Of a DNA stretch of 64,000 nucleotides, positions 7,897-17,037 are shown piece after piece (the stretch's first letter is position 1; each line of letters starts with the position of its first letter). The stretch is from Lentimicrobium sp. L6 (GTDB lineage Bacteria > Bacteroidota > Bacteroidia > Bacteroidales > UBA12170). Position numbers and translations under genes: made by a program. The stretch covers positions 1-64,000 of the forward strand of contig NZ_JABKCA010000015.1 in assembly GCF_013166655.1 (NCBI RefSeq), written 5' to 3'. The notes beneath the pieces were generated by a model, which did not search any database, was not told the DNA's origin, and saw nothing but the letters and a program-made list of their open reading frames with translations.

Positions 7897-8955
7897 TCAC
7901 TTCAGTTTAATTTCGAACATCTTAGGCCAATTTTTACCTGTGATAATGAAAGTCTCATTTTTGTGATGATAAGCGATGCCATTTAATACACCGTGGCTTT
8001 TATAAGGTTCACAAATATCCTTTAAGTTAATGATACCCAATACTGCACCATTTTTAGGATTAATCTTAATTATTTTATCAGATTCCAAGATATTGGCATA
8101 GATATAATTGTCAACATACTCCAATTCATTTAAGAAGTTATATACTTTTTTATAGCCTAAGACTTCTGTTTTTCTGGATACTTTTGATAAACTTTCTTCT
8201 TCAATGAAATAGATTATATGACTACCATCGGATAGGATTAGTTGCGTCCCATTTGTTGTTAAGCCCCAACCTTGTTTGATCTGCTCTGGGTATAAAAACT
8301 CTCTAGTTTTCTCAAATGAACTTTTCTCATAAATAAACCCTTTTCGATTGAGCCATGTTAACTGATATATCCTTCCATTTAAACTAGCAACACCTTCACC
8401 AAAATAGTTATCTGATAATTTTACCTCCTTAATATTGGCTTCACTTCCTAAATTATACTCAAGCAATTTGGAAGCTCCAAATTCACCTGTACTTTCAATT
8501 ATATTGCCTTCTTTGTTACATATTAGGCCTTGGGTGAAATGTGATGGGTCATGAGGGTATTCGTTTATAATTTCATATTCAATATCTTCTTCCATAGTGG
8601 AAGGATGAATAGTTATAACACTTCTATAGGTAATATTTCTATTGCGATAGTCTTTTGTAAAATAGACTTTTTGAATGATTCTGTTTTTTCCATATTTAAG
8701 ATCAGTTGAATCAAGTAGTATATTTAGTGGACCAGAAATTCTTTTGTTTCCTATTTTGGTGACTATGGAGTCAATCGTATATGGAGAATTTGTATTTATT
8801 TTCAGAGAGTCTCCAAAATGATATATTTCATTAGTGATGCTATCGAAATTGGAACTTAAATTTTTTGTACTTTTTTCTGAACATGAGAACTGAAATAGCA
8901 AAATAGTCAAGATCAACACTAAGGTTTTTATTTTCTCTAGTATCTGTTTTTTCAT
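7897..8955 (-). CDS. Glutaminyl cyclase-like lipoprotein
   Basis: A 352-residue lipoprotein: a hydrophobic signal segment runs to the lipobox cysteine at residue 25 (LFQFSC). The C-terminal two thirds match the five-bladed propeller of the glutamine cyclotransferase family, which converts N-terminal glutamine of peptides to pyroglutamate. Recognisable stretches are HDPSHFTQGL, ESTGEFGASKL, GEGVASL, LSDGSH, NELEYV and NGIAYH. The first about 130 residues form an extra beta-rich domain. It converges with pyrH. Export and lipidation suggest action on secreted proteins, perhaps T9SS or SPII products with N-terminal Gln, which is an inference. Confidence 0.87.
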   Translation of the reverse strand: MKKQILEKIKTLVLILTILLFQFSCSEKSTKNLSSNFDSITNEIYHFGDSLKINTNSPYTIDSIVTKIGNKRISGPLNILLDSTDLKYGKNRIIQKVYFTKDYRNRNITYRSVITIHPSTMEEDIEYEIINEYPHDPSHFTQGLICNKEGNIIESTGEFGASKLLEYNLGSEANIKEVKLSDNYFGEGVASLNGRIYQLTWLNRKGFIYEKSSFEKTREFLYPEQIKQGWGLTTNGTQLILSDGSHIIYFIEEESLSKVSRKTEVLGYKKVYNFLNELEYVDNYIYANILESDKIIKINPKNGAVLGIINLKDICEPYKSHGVLNGIAYHHKNETFIITGKNWPKMFEIKLK

Positions 8956-9010
8956 ATTTACTTAAATTGGATTAATACCTAAGGATTAAGTATGTTATCA
9001 ATCGCTTCCA

Positions 9011-9018
9011 CAAATATA
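9011..9018 (-). promoter_or_regulatory. -7 box for the glutaminyl cyclase-like gene
   Basis: TATATTTG on the minus strand, about 55 bases upstream of the ATG at 8955. No TTG is seen at the right spacing. Confidence 0.4.
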
Positions 9019-9053
9019 TTGAAAGAATTTTAGAAAGGAAGAAAAGGAAATAG

Positions 9054-9096
9054 AAAAAAAGGATGACATCACTATAAGTGTTGCCATCCTTTTTTA
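9054..9096. terminator. Terminator after lysS
   Basis: A 13-bp stem with two mismatches (9061-9073 with 9077-9089), flanked by seven A on the left and seven T on the right. It is similar in sequence to the terminator at 7852-7880. Confidence 0.85.
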
Positions 9097-9113
9097 TATT
9101 TCTTAGAAAGCAA

Positions 9114-10814
9114 TTATCCTAAAAACTCAATGTTCAAGCCGTCATCAGTTTTAGTGACTTTAGCTAGTTTGTTTTTGGTGAGTCCTTTGATAGCGGTATC
9201 CCACTTTTTATTACTTAAACCAGTTTTCCCTTTTAAGTCAGCTAGTTCTACTGGAGATTTAGCTTTCAATAAATCAAAAACGATTTTTTCTTCTTCAGTC
9301 AATTCTACTTTTTTCTTCTCTGGTTTCATCTGAGGGAAGAATAATACTTCTTGAATAGAAGAATTATCGGTCATAAACATCACCAAACGGTCGATTCCAA
9401 TTCCCATTCCCGATGTAGGAGGCATACCATATTCCAAAGAACGAACAAAATCCATATCAATAAACATGGCTTCATCATCACCTCTTTCGGCTAGTTTGTT
9501 TTGGTCTTCGAATCTTTCTAACTGGTCAATGGGGTCGTTCAATTCAGAATAAGCATTGGCCAATTCTTTACCGTTTACCATCAACTCGAAACGCTCAGTT
9601 AAACTCTCATCATCTCTATGTCTTTTACAAAGAGGAGACATCTCAACAGGGTAATCAGTTATAAAAGTAGGCTGAATATAAGTATGCTCACATTTCTCTC
9701 CGAATATTTCGTCTATGAGTTTTCCTTTGCCCATATAATCATCTACAGCGATTCCCATTTCACGAGCAGCTTCGCGAATTTCATCCTCAGTTTTACCATT
9801 TAAATCATGGCCTGTATGGGTTTTAATGGCTTCTAAAATAGGTACACGAGCATAAGGAGCCTTAAAGTTGATATCGTTTTCACCAAATTTTACTGTTGAT
9901 TTACCATGCACATCATTGGCAATGGTTTCCAACATTTTTTCGGTGAAATTCATCATCCACTTATAATCTTTATAAGAAACATAAATCTCCATTTGTGTAA
10001 ACTCAGGATTATGTGTTCTGTCCATTCCCTCGTTTCTGAAGTCTTTGGCAAACTCAAAAACACCTTCGAAACCACCAACGATGAGTCTCTTTAAGTAGAG
10101 TTCATTGGCAACTCTCAAATACATTGGAATGTCGAGAGAGTTGTGGTGAGTGATAAAAGGACGAGCCGATGCGCCACCTGGAATAACTTGTAAAATTGGG
10201 GTCTCTACTTCTAAATATCCATGAGAGGTAATGAAATTACGCATGCTCTGGATAATCTGACTTCTTTTGATAAAGACATCACTTACCTGGTCGTTTACAA
10301 TTAAATCTACATAACGCTGGCGGTATCTTAATTCAGGGTCGGTAAAAGCATCATAAGTTTTTCCATCTTTTTCCTTAACAATAGGAAGTGGTCTTAAAGC
10401 TTTAGATAAAAAGGTAAATTCACTGGCATGAATACTAATTTCACCCATTTTAGTGATGAAAACACGACCTTTAACTCCAACAAAGTCACCAATATCAGAA
10501 TACTTCTTAAACACGTCATTATAAAGAGATTTGTCATCTTCTTTACAAATTTCATCACGTTTTAAATAGACTTGAATTCTAGAGGTGGAATCTTTTAACT
10601 CAATAAAAGAAGCTGCTCCCATGATTCTGCGGCCCATAATTCTACCGGCCAAACTTATATCTTGAAATAAGCTATTATCATTAGGGAATTTTTCTTTTAT
10701 TTCAGCTGCGGTTGCATTCACTGGAAATTCTTCTGCAGGGTAAGGATTTATTCCAAGCTTCCTCAACTCATTCAACGAATTACGTCTTATTTGTTCTTGT
10801 TCGCTCAGTGCCAT
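9114..10814 (-). CDS. lysS: Lysyl-tRNA synthetase (class II)
   Basis: Charges tRNA-Lys with lysine. The N-terminal OB-fold anticodon-binding domain spans about residues 50-160. The class II catalytic core shows motif 2 around FAKDFRNEGMDRTHNPEF and motif 3 GMGIGIDRLVMF. Beyond residue about 490 an extra helical tail of about 75 residues (starting near KKKVELTEEE) is present, as is usual in Bacteroidota enzymes. At 566 residues it is full length for that group. It is transcribed alone, with a TATCTTTG box upstream and a hairpin terminator downstream. Confidence 0.97.
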   Translation of the reverse strand: MALSEQEQIRRNSLNELRKLGINPYPAEEFPVNATAAEIKEKFPNDNSLFQDISLAGRIMGRRIMGAASFIELKDSTSRIQVYLKRDEICKEDDKSLYNDVFKKYSDIGDFVGVKGRVFITKMGEISIHASEFTFLSKALRPLPIVKEKDGKTYDAFTDPELRYRQRYVDLIVNDQVSDVFIKRSQIIQSMRNFITSHGYLEVETPILQVIPGGASARPFITHHNSLDIPMYLRVANELYLKRLIVGGFEGVFEFAKDFRNEGMDRTHNPEFTQMEIYVSYKDYKWMMNFTEKMLETIANDVHGKSTVKFGENDINFKAPYARVPILEAIKTHTGHDLNGKTEDEIREAAREMGIAVDDYMGKGKLIDEIFGEKCEHTYIQPTFITDYPVEMSPLCKRHRDDESLTERFELMVNGKELANAYSELNDPIDQLERFEDQNKLAERGDDEAMFIDMDFVRSLEYGMPPTSGMGIGIDRLVMFMTDNSSIQEVLFFPQMKPEKKKVELTEEEKIVFDLLKAKSPVELADLKGKTGLSNKKWDTAIKGLTKNKLAKVTKTDDGLNIEFLG

Positions 10815-10848
10815 ATATTTTAGTTTTTATCGTTTTCAAAAATTTTTG

Positions 10849-10856
10849 CAAAGATA
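10849..10856 (-). promoter_or_regulatory. -7 box for lysS
   Basis: TATCTTTG on the minus strand, 34 bases upstream of the lysS start. No clear TTG partner is seen. Confidence 0.45.
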
Positions 10857-11006
10857 GTTTTTATTCTCATTTGACTGAGCTTCATCGAGTAACATTTCTA
10901 ATGTAACCAAATTTCAATAAAATAGTATAATAGCACTAAGTATAAGTATGTTATATTAGAATTGCCTTTTTTGATGAATTGAATATGAAGAATTAAAAAT
11001 AAAAAT

Positions 11007-12524
11007 ATGAAACGATTATTTCCCTTTTTGTTAGCTTTATTGAGTTTGTGGGCATCAGCGCAGGCTCCCGAAGGTATAAACTATCAAACGATTGTTAGAG
11101 CTGAGGATGGCTCAGTGATCAGCTTTCAGAGTATGGACTTTAAGGTTTCCATATTACTAGGAAGTACAAGTGGTACTGCGGTTTATTCCGAAGAACATAG
11201 TGTAGCTACTAATGCGAATGGACTAGCCTCTTTCAGAATTGGTAAAGGTGAGGTTTTAACAGGAAGTTTTTCTGATATTAGCTGGGGTAGTGATGCTCAT
11301 TTTGTAAAGCTGGAAGCTCGACAAACGGGAACCAGTACTTATAATTTGATGGGAATTGAAGAATTTGCATCGGTTCCTTATGCTTTCTATGCTGAAACTA
11401 CTGCAGCAAGTGAGGGTATGTGGCAGCAAAATGGAAACGACATTTATTTTATGGATGGTAATGTGGGCATTAAAACAGATGAACCTACTGAAGCTTTAAC
11501 TATTGGTACTAATAATAGAATCCAGCTGAGCACGGTGAAAAATTCCTTGACTTATGGTGCAGTGATGAATTTAAGATGGAATAGCCCAGATGCTAAGCCA
11601 GGAATACATTTTCAGGATGCTAGCGGGGATTCCAAAATTGCATTATCAGCCTATGAGTATGAGACTTATCCAAGCGATCAGGCCCGAAAATTTAGCATTG
11701 CAACAAGCAATCTTTCAGGAGACTTGGTAGAGCGGTTTAATGTGCCTTTTGGTGAGAATGAAGTGGACATTAGTATCACTGATGCCAATTTGAAACTCAT
11801 GGATGGAAATACTTTCCAAGTGGGAACAGAATCGAATAGTGGATTAGCACTATACTATAGCGATGTTTTTATTCATGGAACCAAAAAAATGGGAATAGGG
11901 GATAAAGATTGGGAAGAAGAAGGAACATGGGAAAATGCCCAGCTTGAAATATATCGTGCCAATAGCAATGTAGAATTGTTAATTCATGATGATGCAGGTA
12001 CCAATGATATTGGTCTTCACTTAAGAAATGGAGAAAATGATTGGAAAATGACTCATGATGGTGACTTTAATATTATTCATGAATCCTCTAATTTCTTTAA
12101 AATTACTGGTGATGGTGATGTGGGAATTGATGTGGATGAACCTATTGCTAAATTAGATGTGAATGGAAATATTAATGTTTCCAGTGGTTTTGCCTATTTG
12201 GTAGGTGGTGAAGGAAAAGGTTCATATTTACCTGTAAACGATGATGTCACCAATGGCGATGTACTAGGTTTGAATCCTAGCACTGGTCAGTTAAGAAAAT
12301 TTGAAAGTGGCGATATATACATGGGAATTGCAAGCGCTAAAGCAGGTTTTGTGAGTAATTATGAGAAAGGCCGTGAGGAGGACTCCGGATTTGCATTGGT
12401 GGTTTCAAAAGGACAAATAGAAGCAAATTTAACACAGCTTCAGGTGAATGGTAGAATGGTTTTCACAGTTGATGGAGAGTCGATTGGAGTGCTATTAGCA
12501 AATGGAAAATTATATTTAAAATAG
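11007..12524 (+). CDS. Secreted protein, paralogue of the next gene
   Basis: A 505-residue exported protein with a signal peptide ending at about residue 19 (ASAQ). An N-terminal domain of about 115 residues (PEGINYQTIVR to SVPYAFYAETT) is of a kind often seen at the start of Bacteroidota secreted fibre-like proteins. The middle has tail-fibre-style phrases such as GNVGIKTDEPTEALTIG and GDVGIDVDEPIAKLDVNG. The C-terminus (about 430-505) ends GVLLANGKLYLK and is not a T9SS sorting domain. The function is not recognised; a surface adhesin or fibre is possible. The next gene follows after 6 bases and shares the layout end to end. Confidence 0.75.
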   Translation: MKRLFPFLLALLSLWASAQAPEGINYQTIVRAEDGSVISFQSMDFKVSILLGSTSGTAVYSEEHSVATNANGLASFRIGKGEVLTGSFSDISWGSDAHFVKLEARQTGTSTYNLMGIEEFASVPYAFYAETTAASEGMWQQNGNDIYFMDGNVGIKTDEPTEALTIGTNNRIQLSTVKNSLTYGAVMNLRWNSPDAKPGIHFQDASGDSKIALSAYEYETYPSDQARKFSIATSNLSGDLVERFNVPFGENEVDISITDANLKLMDGNTFQVGTESNSGLALYYSDVFIHGTKKMGIGDKDWEEEGTWENAQLEIYRANSNVELLIHDDAGTNDIGLHLRNGENDWKMTHDGDFNIIHESSNFFKITGDGDVGIDVDEPIAKLDVNGNINVSSGFAYLVGGEGKGSYLPVNDDVTNGDVLGLNPSTGQLRKFESGDIYMGIASAKAGFVSNYEKGREEDSGFALVVSKGQIEANLTQLQVNGRMVFTVDGESIGVLLANGKLYLK

Positions 12525-12530
12525 AGAGCT

Positions 12531-14042
12531 ATGAGACGACTATTATTAATAAGTCTGTTCTTTTGCGCTATAATAAGCGTATGGGCTCAGGCACCAGAAA
12601 AAATAAACTTCCAGACGGTATTGCATTATACTGAAGGTTCAGTGATTCCAAATCAAGAAGTGAAACTGATTGTGAATATTCTGGCTGAGGAGCCAGATGG
12701 AGATATCGTGTATCGTGAAGAACATAGCATAGAAAGCAATGATTATGGATTAATAAATCTAAAAATTGGGGATGGTGAAGTGCTTTATGGTCAGTGGTCT
12801 GATATTGCTTGGAGTGAGGAAGATCAGTTTATCATGTTAGAATTAGATAGCTCCGGAACTGGCTCGTCCTTTATGGATATGGGAGTGACCAAAATGCTTT
12901 CTGTACCCTATGCTTTATATGCTGAAACAAGTACTGTCAACGATATCTGGAATGAAAACGACTTAGGTGTTGATTTCGATGGAGATATGGGGATTCATAC
13001 AGACAACCCTTCGGAAGGTATTGAATTGGGAGAGGATTCTGAGATATTTGTTTCTTCTGATATGACTAATTTGCTGGATAACGATTTAATAAAAATTGGG
13101 ATGAATGCAGATTCTGCTCAAGCCAATATCAATTGGAGAAGTGCAGATGAAGAATTTGGAGCAGCTTTATCGGCTCGTGAATACACCACCGATCCACTTA
13201 CATTGAGAAAACATTTTTTGATATCTACGGCTGATGAGAATTCCTCTCGTAATTATAGAATGGAAATAAAGTATGATGAGGATATTGCAGATATTCTTTT
13301 TAATAATAGTAATTTAATTATAGATGGAGATTTTATTGTGGGTGATGAATCTCAAAGTCCTAAAACTATTTATTGGTCACATAATTGGGTAAAAAATGAA
13401 CATGTGTTTGGTTTGGGGGATAAAAACTGGGAAACGATGGGTGTATACGGTGATGCATCAGCAGAGATATATTCCATGGCCTCCTCAAATTTTGTGCTAT
13501 TACACTCTGCAAGTGAATTAAAGAGAGCTCAATTAAAGTTGCGAAGAGGAAATTCGGAGTGGATTGCTGGAGTGGAAGATATTTTTTACTTCAAGCGTAA
13601 TGATTCCAAGAAAATGAAAATAATGCCTGATGGGAAAGTGAAAATTGGTTCTAACGATCCTAATTATAAGCTCGATGTTTATGGCGATATTAATATTCCA
13701 CTGGGATATTCCTATTTGATCGGAGGAGGGAAAAGTAATAAGTATGCGGAGTATTTTGAGTCGGAAGAGCAAATAGAAATAGGTGAACTAGTAGGAATTA
13801 ATCCTGAAACTGGTTTAGCAAGAATATATCAAAATAATGATGTTTTAGTTGGTATAGCTTGTGAGTCAGAGGGTTTTGTTGGGAACGCTGAGTATGCGAA
13901 ATATGACAATTATACATTGGTAGGCCTTGAAGGCATGATGGATTTTAAATCCAATAAGGTACAAAGAAGCGGTGTAAAAGTTTATACCCATGATGGACAA
14001 TTTATAGGAGCCATCATGAATAATCAGATTTATATAAAATAA
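12531..14042 (+). CDS. Secreted protein, paralogue of the preceding gene
   Basis: A 503-residue paralogue of the protein at 11007-12524. The signal peptide ends near SVWAQ, followed by the same N-terminal domain (PEKINFQTVLH to SVPYALYAETS). The middle has matching GDMGIHTDNPSEGIELG and GLGDKNWETMG segments, and the C-terminus ends GAIMNNQIYIK. Overall identity is moderate, so the duplication is old. The two genes form an operon with a 6-base gap and a strong hairpin terminator about 57 bases downstream. The function is not known. Secretion presumably uses Sec only, because no CTD is visible. Confidence 0.75.
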   Translation: MRRLLLISLFFCAIISVWAQAPEKINFQTVLHYTEGSVIPNQEVKLIVNILAEEPDGDIVYREEHSIESNDYGLINLKIGDGEVLYGQWSDIAWSEEDQFIMLELDSSGTGSSFMDMGVTKMLSVPYALYAETSTVNDIWNENDLGVDFDGDMGIHTDNPSEGIELGEDSEIFVSSDMTNLLDNDLIKIGMNADSAQANINWRSADEEFGAALSAREYTTDPLTLRKHFLISTADENSSRNYRMEIKYDEDIADILFNNSNLIIDGDFIVGDESQSPKTIYWSHNWVKNEHVFGLGDKNWETMGVYGDASAEIYSMASSNFVLLHSASELKRAQLKLRRGNSEWIAGVEDIFYFKRNDSKKMKIMPDGKVKIGSNDPNYKLDVYGDINIPLGYSYLIGGGKSNKYAEYFESEEQIEIGELVGINPETGLARIYQNNDVLVGIACESEGFVGNAEYAKYDNYTLVGLEGMMDFKSNKVQRSGVKVYTHDGQFIGAIMNNQIYIK

Positions 14043-14098
14043 GATATTTTGTGCTCTTTAGGAGCATTTAATAAATTGAGAAAAGTGCAAAGGCAAAG

Positions 14099-14127
14099 AA
14101 CCTGGAATTAATTTCCAGGTTTTTTGT
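14099..14127 (+). terminator. Terminator of the paralogous secreted-protein operon
   Basis: A perfect 9-bp stem AACCTGGAA/TTCCAGGTT (14099-14107, 14113-14121) followed by a T-run. The stem overlaps the last codons of nhaA on the other strand. Confidence 0.85.
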
Positions 14128-15418
14128 TTTTACTGCTTAAGCTCAATAATGTTAATCCTAAAATGGCAGAAATAAATGAAGCGGCAAAAATTCCGATTTT
14201 AGCAGTTTGAATAACATCTTTATCGTCAAAGGCTAATTCTGCCACAAAAATACTCATGGTAAATCCAATACCCGCCATCATAGAAGCTCCAATAAGTTCT
14301 TTCCATCCGCTGCCTTCTGGTAGTCGAGCTAATTTGAATTTAATGGCAATCCATGAAAATCCAGTAATACCAATGGTTTTACCTAAAACTAATCCTGCCA
14401 TAATTCCTAGTGAAACAGGGCTAAATAGTAAATCTACTAAGCTACCTTCTATTTTAATTCCTGCATTAGCCAGTGCAAATAGCGGAAGGATGAAGAAAGA
14501 AGTGATAGGGTGGAGGTGATGTTCCAATTTTTGCAATGGGGTATGTGCGTCCTGGGATACGGTATCAATATCCTCAATACAATGAGCTTGTTTTGCAGTG
14601 AGTAAAGAATTGTCATTCGCAAGTTGCTGTTCAAATTTATTAATTTTCATTTTTACTTTAGCCACAAATTCTTTTTCATCGATTTTTGGTCGGGCAGGAA
14701 TGGTTAAGGCAATGAGAACACCAGCAATAGTGGCATGTACTCCTGAGAATAAGAAAGAGGTCCAAACTCCAAATAATCCAACAAGGGCGTAGAACGCTGT
14801 TCTTCTAACTCCCATTTTATTAGCTATAGTAAGTATACTTAAGAAAACGCCAGCATTAATTAGTTCATTTAAATTAATATTTTCAGTATAGAAAACAGCA
14901 ATAACTAAAATAGCTCCCAAATCGTCTGCAATGGCTAAGGCTGTTAAGAAAATCTTAATATTTATATTGACTTTATCTCCCAATAAGGCCATTAATCCTA
15001 ATGCAAAAGCGATGTCGGTAGCCATAGGAACACCCCAGCCAGAGCTATATTCGGGATTGGAACCATTAATAAAAAAGTAGAAAAGAGCAGGAATCATCAT
15101 TCCGCCAACTGCTGCTATGATGGGTAAAGAAGCTTTTTTCATGGAAGAAAGCTCACCTCCCATAATCTCCCTCTTAATCTCTAATCCGATGGTAAAGAAG
15201 AATATAGCCATTAAGCCATCATTTATCCAATGTCCAATACTGTGTTTAATATTAAAGTCACCTGCTGTGAAACCCACATATATCTCATGCCAAAAATGAT
15301 GATAAGAATCTGAATTATTCGCCCAGATGACAGCAATAACAGTGGATAAGATAAGTAGTATTCCTCCAAGGCTTTCTTGCTTAATGAAATGCGATATTTT
15401 AAAATTGCTAGTCTTCAT
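14108..15418 (-). CDS. nhaA: Na+/H+ antiporter NhaA
   Basis: An inner-membrane antiporter that exports Na+ in exchange for H+. It has about 12 hydrophobic segments in 436 residues. The ion-binding aspartate pair is visible in ALAIADDLGAILVIAVF, and the pH-responsive N-terminal region (IGLEIKREIMGGELS) is present. A hydrophilic loop of about 60 residues in the middle (KIDEKEFVAKVKMK to LEHHLHPI) makes it longer than the E. coli protein, a common feature in this phylum. It is divergent from the DUF4136-like gene. Its function fits the Na+ pump and NhaC elsewhere in the window. Confidence 0.96.
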   Translation of the reverse strand: MKTSNFKISHFIKQESLGGILLILSTVIAVIWANNSDSYHHFWHEIYVGFTAGDFNIKHSIGHWINDGLMAIFFFTIGLEIKREIMGGELSSMKKASLPIIAAVGGMMIPALFYFFINGSNPEYSSGWGVPMATDIAFALGLMALLGDKVNINIKIFLTALAIADDLGAILVIAVFYTENINLNELINAGVFLSILTIANKMGVRRTAFYALVGLFGVWTSFLFSGVHATIAGVLIALTIPARPKIDEKEFVAKVKMKINKFEQQLANDNSLLTAKQAHCIEDIDTVSQDAHTPLQKLEHHLHPITSFFILPLFALANAGIKIEGSLVDLLFSPVSLGIMAGLVLGKTIGITGFSWIAIKFKLARLPEGSGWKELIGASMMAGIGFTMSIFVAELAFDDKDVIQTAKIGIFAASFISAILGLTLLSLSSKNKKPGN

Positions 15419-15446
15419 AATGATTCGTTTCTAAACTATAAATTGC

Positions 15447-15454
15447 TACTTTTG
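15447..15454 (+). promoter_or_regulatory. -7 box for the DUF4136-like operon
   Basis: TACTTTTG, ending 25 bases before the ATG at 15480. The same 8-mer precedes thiL, the C69 dipeptidase gene, mce and the TPR lipoprotein gene. Confidence 0.5.
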
Positions 15455-15479
15455 TAAAAAAAAACAAAAATAAGAAACT

Positions 15480-16214
15480 ATGAGAACAAAATGGTTAATC
15501 CTTTTTGTTATATCACTAAGTTTAGTGTTAACTTCTTGTTATAAGCAACAAGAAACGGCTACCTTAGAGGAATATGACATTACTTTTACTAATTACGATA
15601 CGGAATTTGATTTTAATAGCTACAGCACTTTCTTTGTTCGAGATTCAGTGATGCTATACTCTGATTATCTTGAAGATGAAGAGATTGAAGAATTCTATAC
15701 AAATGGCACATCTGATGAAATTAGAGAGGTTATTATTAATAAATTTAAATCATTGGGTTATACTGAGGCTGCTGATTTGGAGTCTTCGGACTTTTTAATT
15801 AATCCTTCTATTTTAATGAATACACAAACCACTGTAACTTATTACCCATATTATTGGTGGGGATACCCAGGTTATTGGGGATGGTATGGTGGATACTGGA
15901 AGAATACTAATGTAGATAAGGGCACTGATTATTACCCTTATTATGGTTGGTATCCAAGTTGGGGAGCTAGCTATTATAGTTATAATACCGGATCTATGGT
16001 TATGGATATGGCTGATGGTGAATCTGTAATGGATTATCGTACTTGGTTAGAAAATGCTGGTCCTAATCCAGATCCTAATGATGCTCCTGCTGTTGTATTC
16101 CGTTGGACTGCCAAAATAGATGGAATCTTAAGTAACGATGCAAGTTATAATGGCTCCAGAGCTGTAAGAGGATTCAATGAAGCTTTTGAACAATCACCAT
16201 ATTTACAGAAATAA
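15480..16214 (+). CDS. DUF4136-like lipoprotein
   Basis: A 244-residue lipoprotein with its lipobox cysteine at residue 20 (LVLTSC). After the anchor comes a DUF4136-type domain: FDFNSYSTFFV, a helix IREVIINKFKSLGY, and the SDFLINPSI strand. It is interrupted by a striking Tyr/Trp/Gly-rich stretch at about residues 120-165. The C-terminal part (VVFRWTAKIDGIL) completes the fold. Such proteins are envelope lipoproteins of unknown biochemical role. An outer-membrane barrel gene starts 16 bases downstream, so the two are probably co-expressed and may act together at the outer membrane. Confidence 0.75.
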   Translation: MRTKWLILFVISLSLVLTSCYKQQETATLEEYDITFTNYDTEFDFNSYSTFFVRDSVMLYSDYLEDEEIEEFYTNGTSDEIREVIINKFKSLGYTEAADLESSDFLINPSILMNTQTTVTYYPYYWWGYPGYWGWYGGYWKNTNVDKGTDYYPYYGWYPSWGASYYSYNTGSMVMDMADGESVMDYRTWLENAGPNPDPNDAPAVVFRWTAKIDGILSNDASYNGSRAVRGFNEAFEQSPYLQK

Positions 16215-16230
16215 CCTAAAAAAACAGAAA

Positions 16231-16884
16231 ATGATGAAAAGATTATTTATAGTCGCAATACTATTTGCTTTTTTAGGTCTTTCTAATCAAGCAAGTGCTC
16301 AAAAACCTGATGCAACAGGATTTATTAAAACTTATGCTCAACCTGGTGGAATGTTGACTTTCGATTGGATTATCGGTGTTCCAGTAGGCCAAATGAGTGA
16401 TAAGTTCATTAGTAAAACATCTACTAGAGGTTTTGCTATGGAATATAGATATTTATTTAACGACCCTATTTCTGTGGGTGGTGGATTTAGCTGGCAAGGA
16501 TTCTCTGAAAAATTTGACCGTTCCACATATGAAATGGAAGGTGCCGCGATTACTTCGACTCGATTTAATTATCTATATACCTTCCCTCTTTATGTGAATT
16601 TCCATTATTATCCATTGAAAAACAATTATATATATCCCTTTATTGGTGTTAATGCTGGAATGTTTAACATCGAGAAGCAAGATCAGATTGGTCAGTACTA
16701 TGTAGAAGATAAAAGCTGGCAGTTTGGTTTCCAACCTGAAATTGGAGCTTTATTCCAATTAAACCCAGGTTCTGGATTTGGATTTATTGTTAAAGGAAAG
16801 TATACACATATTCTTTATAATAAAGGAGAATATAATAGTTTGTCTCATTTTGATATTCATATTGGTGCAACATTTGTATTTTAA
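16231..16884 (+). CDS. Outer-membrane beta-barrel protein
   Basis: A 217-residue protein with a signal peptide (about 1-24, ending ASAQ). The mature chain has alternating aromatic/polar strands such as FAMEYRYLF, ISVGGGFSWQGF, FPLYVNFHYYP and FGFQPEIGALFQL, and ends ...HIGATFVF with the terminal Phe typical of barrel proteins. It belongs to the small OmpA/OprF-like barrel group. No substrate can be inferred. The ATG at 16231 is chosen because the signal peptide starts there; the open frame extends 18 codons further up into the preceding gene. It is the second gene of an operon with the DUF4136-like lipoprotein. Confidence 0.78.
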   Translation: MMKRLFIVAILFAFLGLSNQASAQKPDATGFIKTYAQPGGMLTFDWIIGVPVGQMSDKFISKTSTRGFAMEYRYLFNDPISVGGGFSWQGFSEKFDRSTYEMEGAAITSTRFNYLYTFPLYVNFHYYPLKNNYIYPFIGVNAGMFNIEKQDQIGQYYVEDKSWQFGFQPEIGALFQLNPGSGFGFIVKGKYTHILYNKGEYNSLSHFDIHIGATFVF

Positions 16885-16907
16885 TGAAGAGTAGAGAATG
16901 ATAAAAA

Positions 16908-16938
16908 AGCGAAAACCAATAGTTTTCGCTTTTTTTTT
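16908..16938 (+). terminator. Terminator after the barrel gene
   Basis: A perfect 9-bp stem AGCGAAAAC/GTTTTCGCT (16908-16916, 16922-16930) with a 5-base loop, followed by nine T. Confidence 0.9.
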
Positions 16939-17004
16939 GGCAAAGAAATTGCTTGATGTCATTGGTTTTAAATATATAGTGAATAAAGAAATAGGTGAGA
17001 TATT

Positions 17005-17031
17005 TTGATGTCACTAGTTTTGTTAAATTTG
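17005..17031 (+). promoter_or_regulatory. Promoter of the histidine kinase gene
   Basis: TTG (17005-17007) and TAAATTTG (17024-17031) are 16 bases apart, slightly short for the consensus. The -7 box ends 6 bases before the ATG at 17038, so transcription would start at or next to the start codon. Confidence 0.45.
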
Positions 17032-17037
17032 TGTTTT

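Noticed and set aside
16759-17014. Minus-strand frames between the barrel gene and the kinase gene
   Set aside because: They run through a terminator hairpin and the kinase promoter and have biased, gene-unlike composition.
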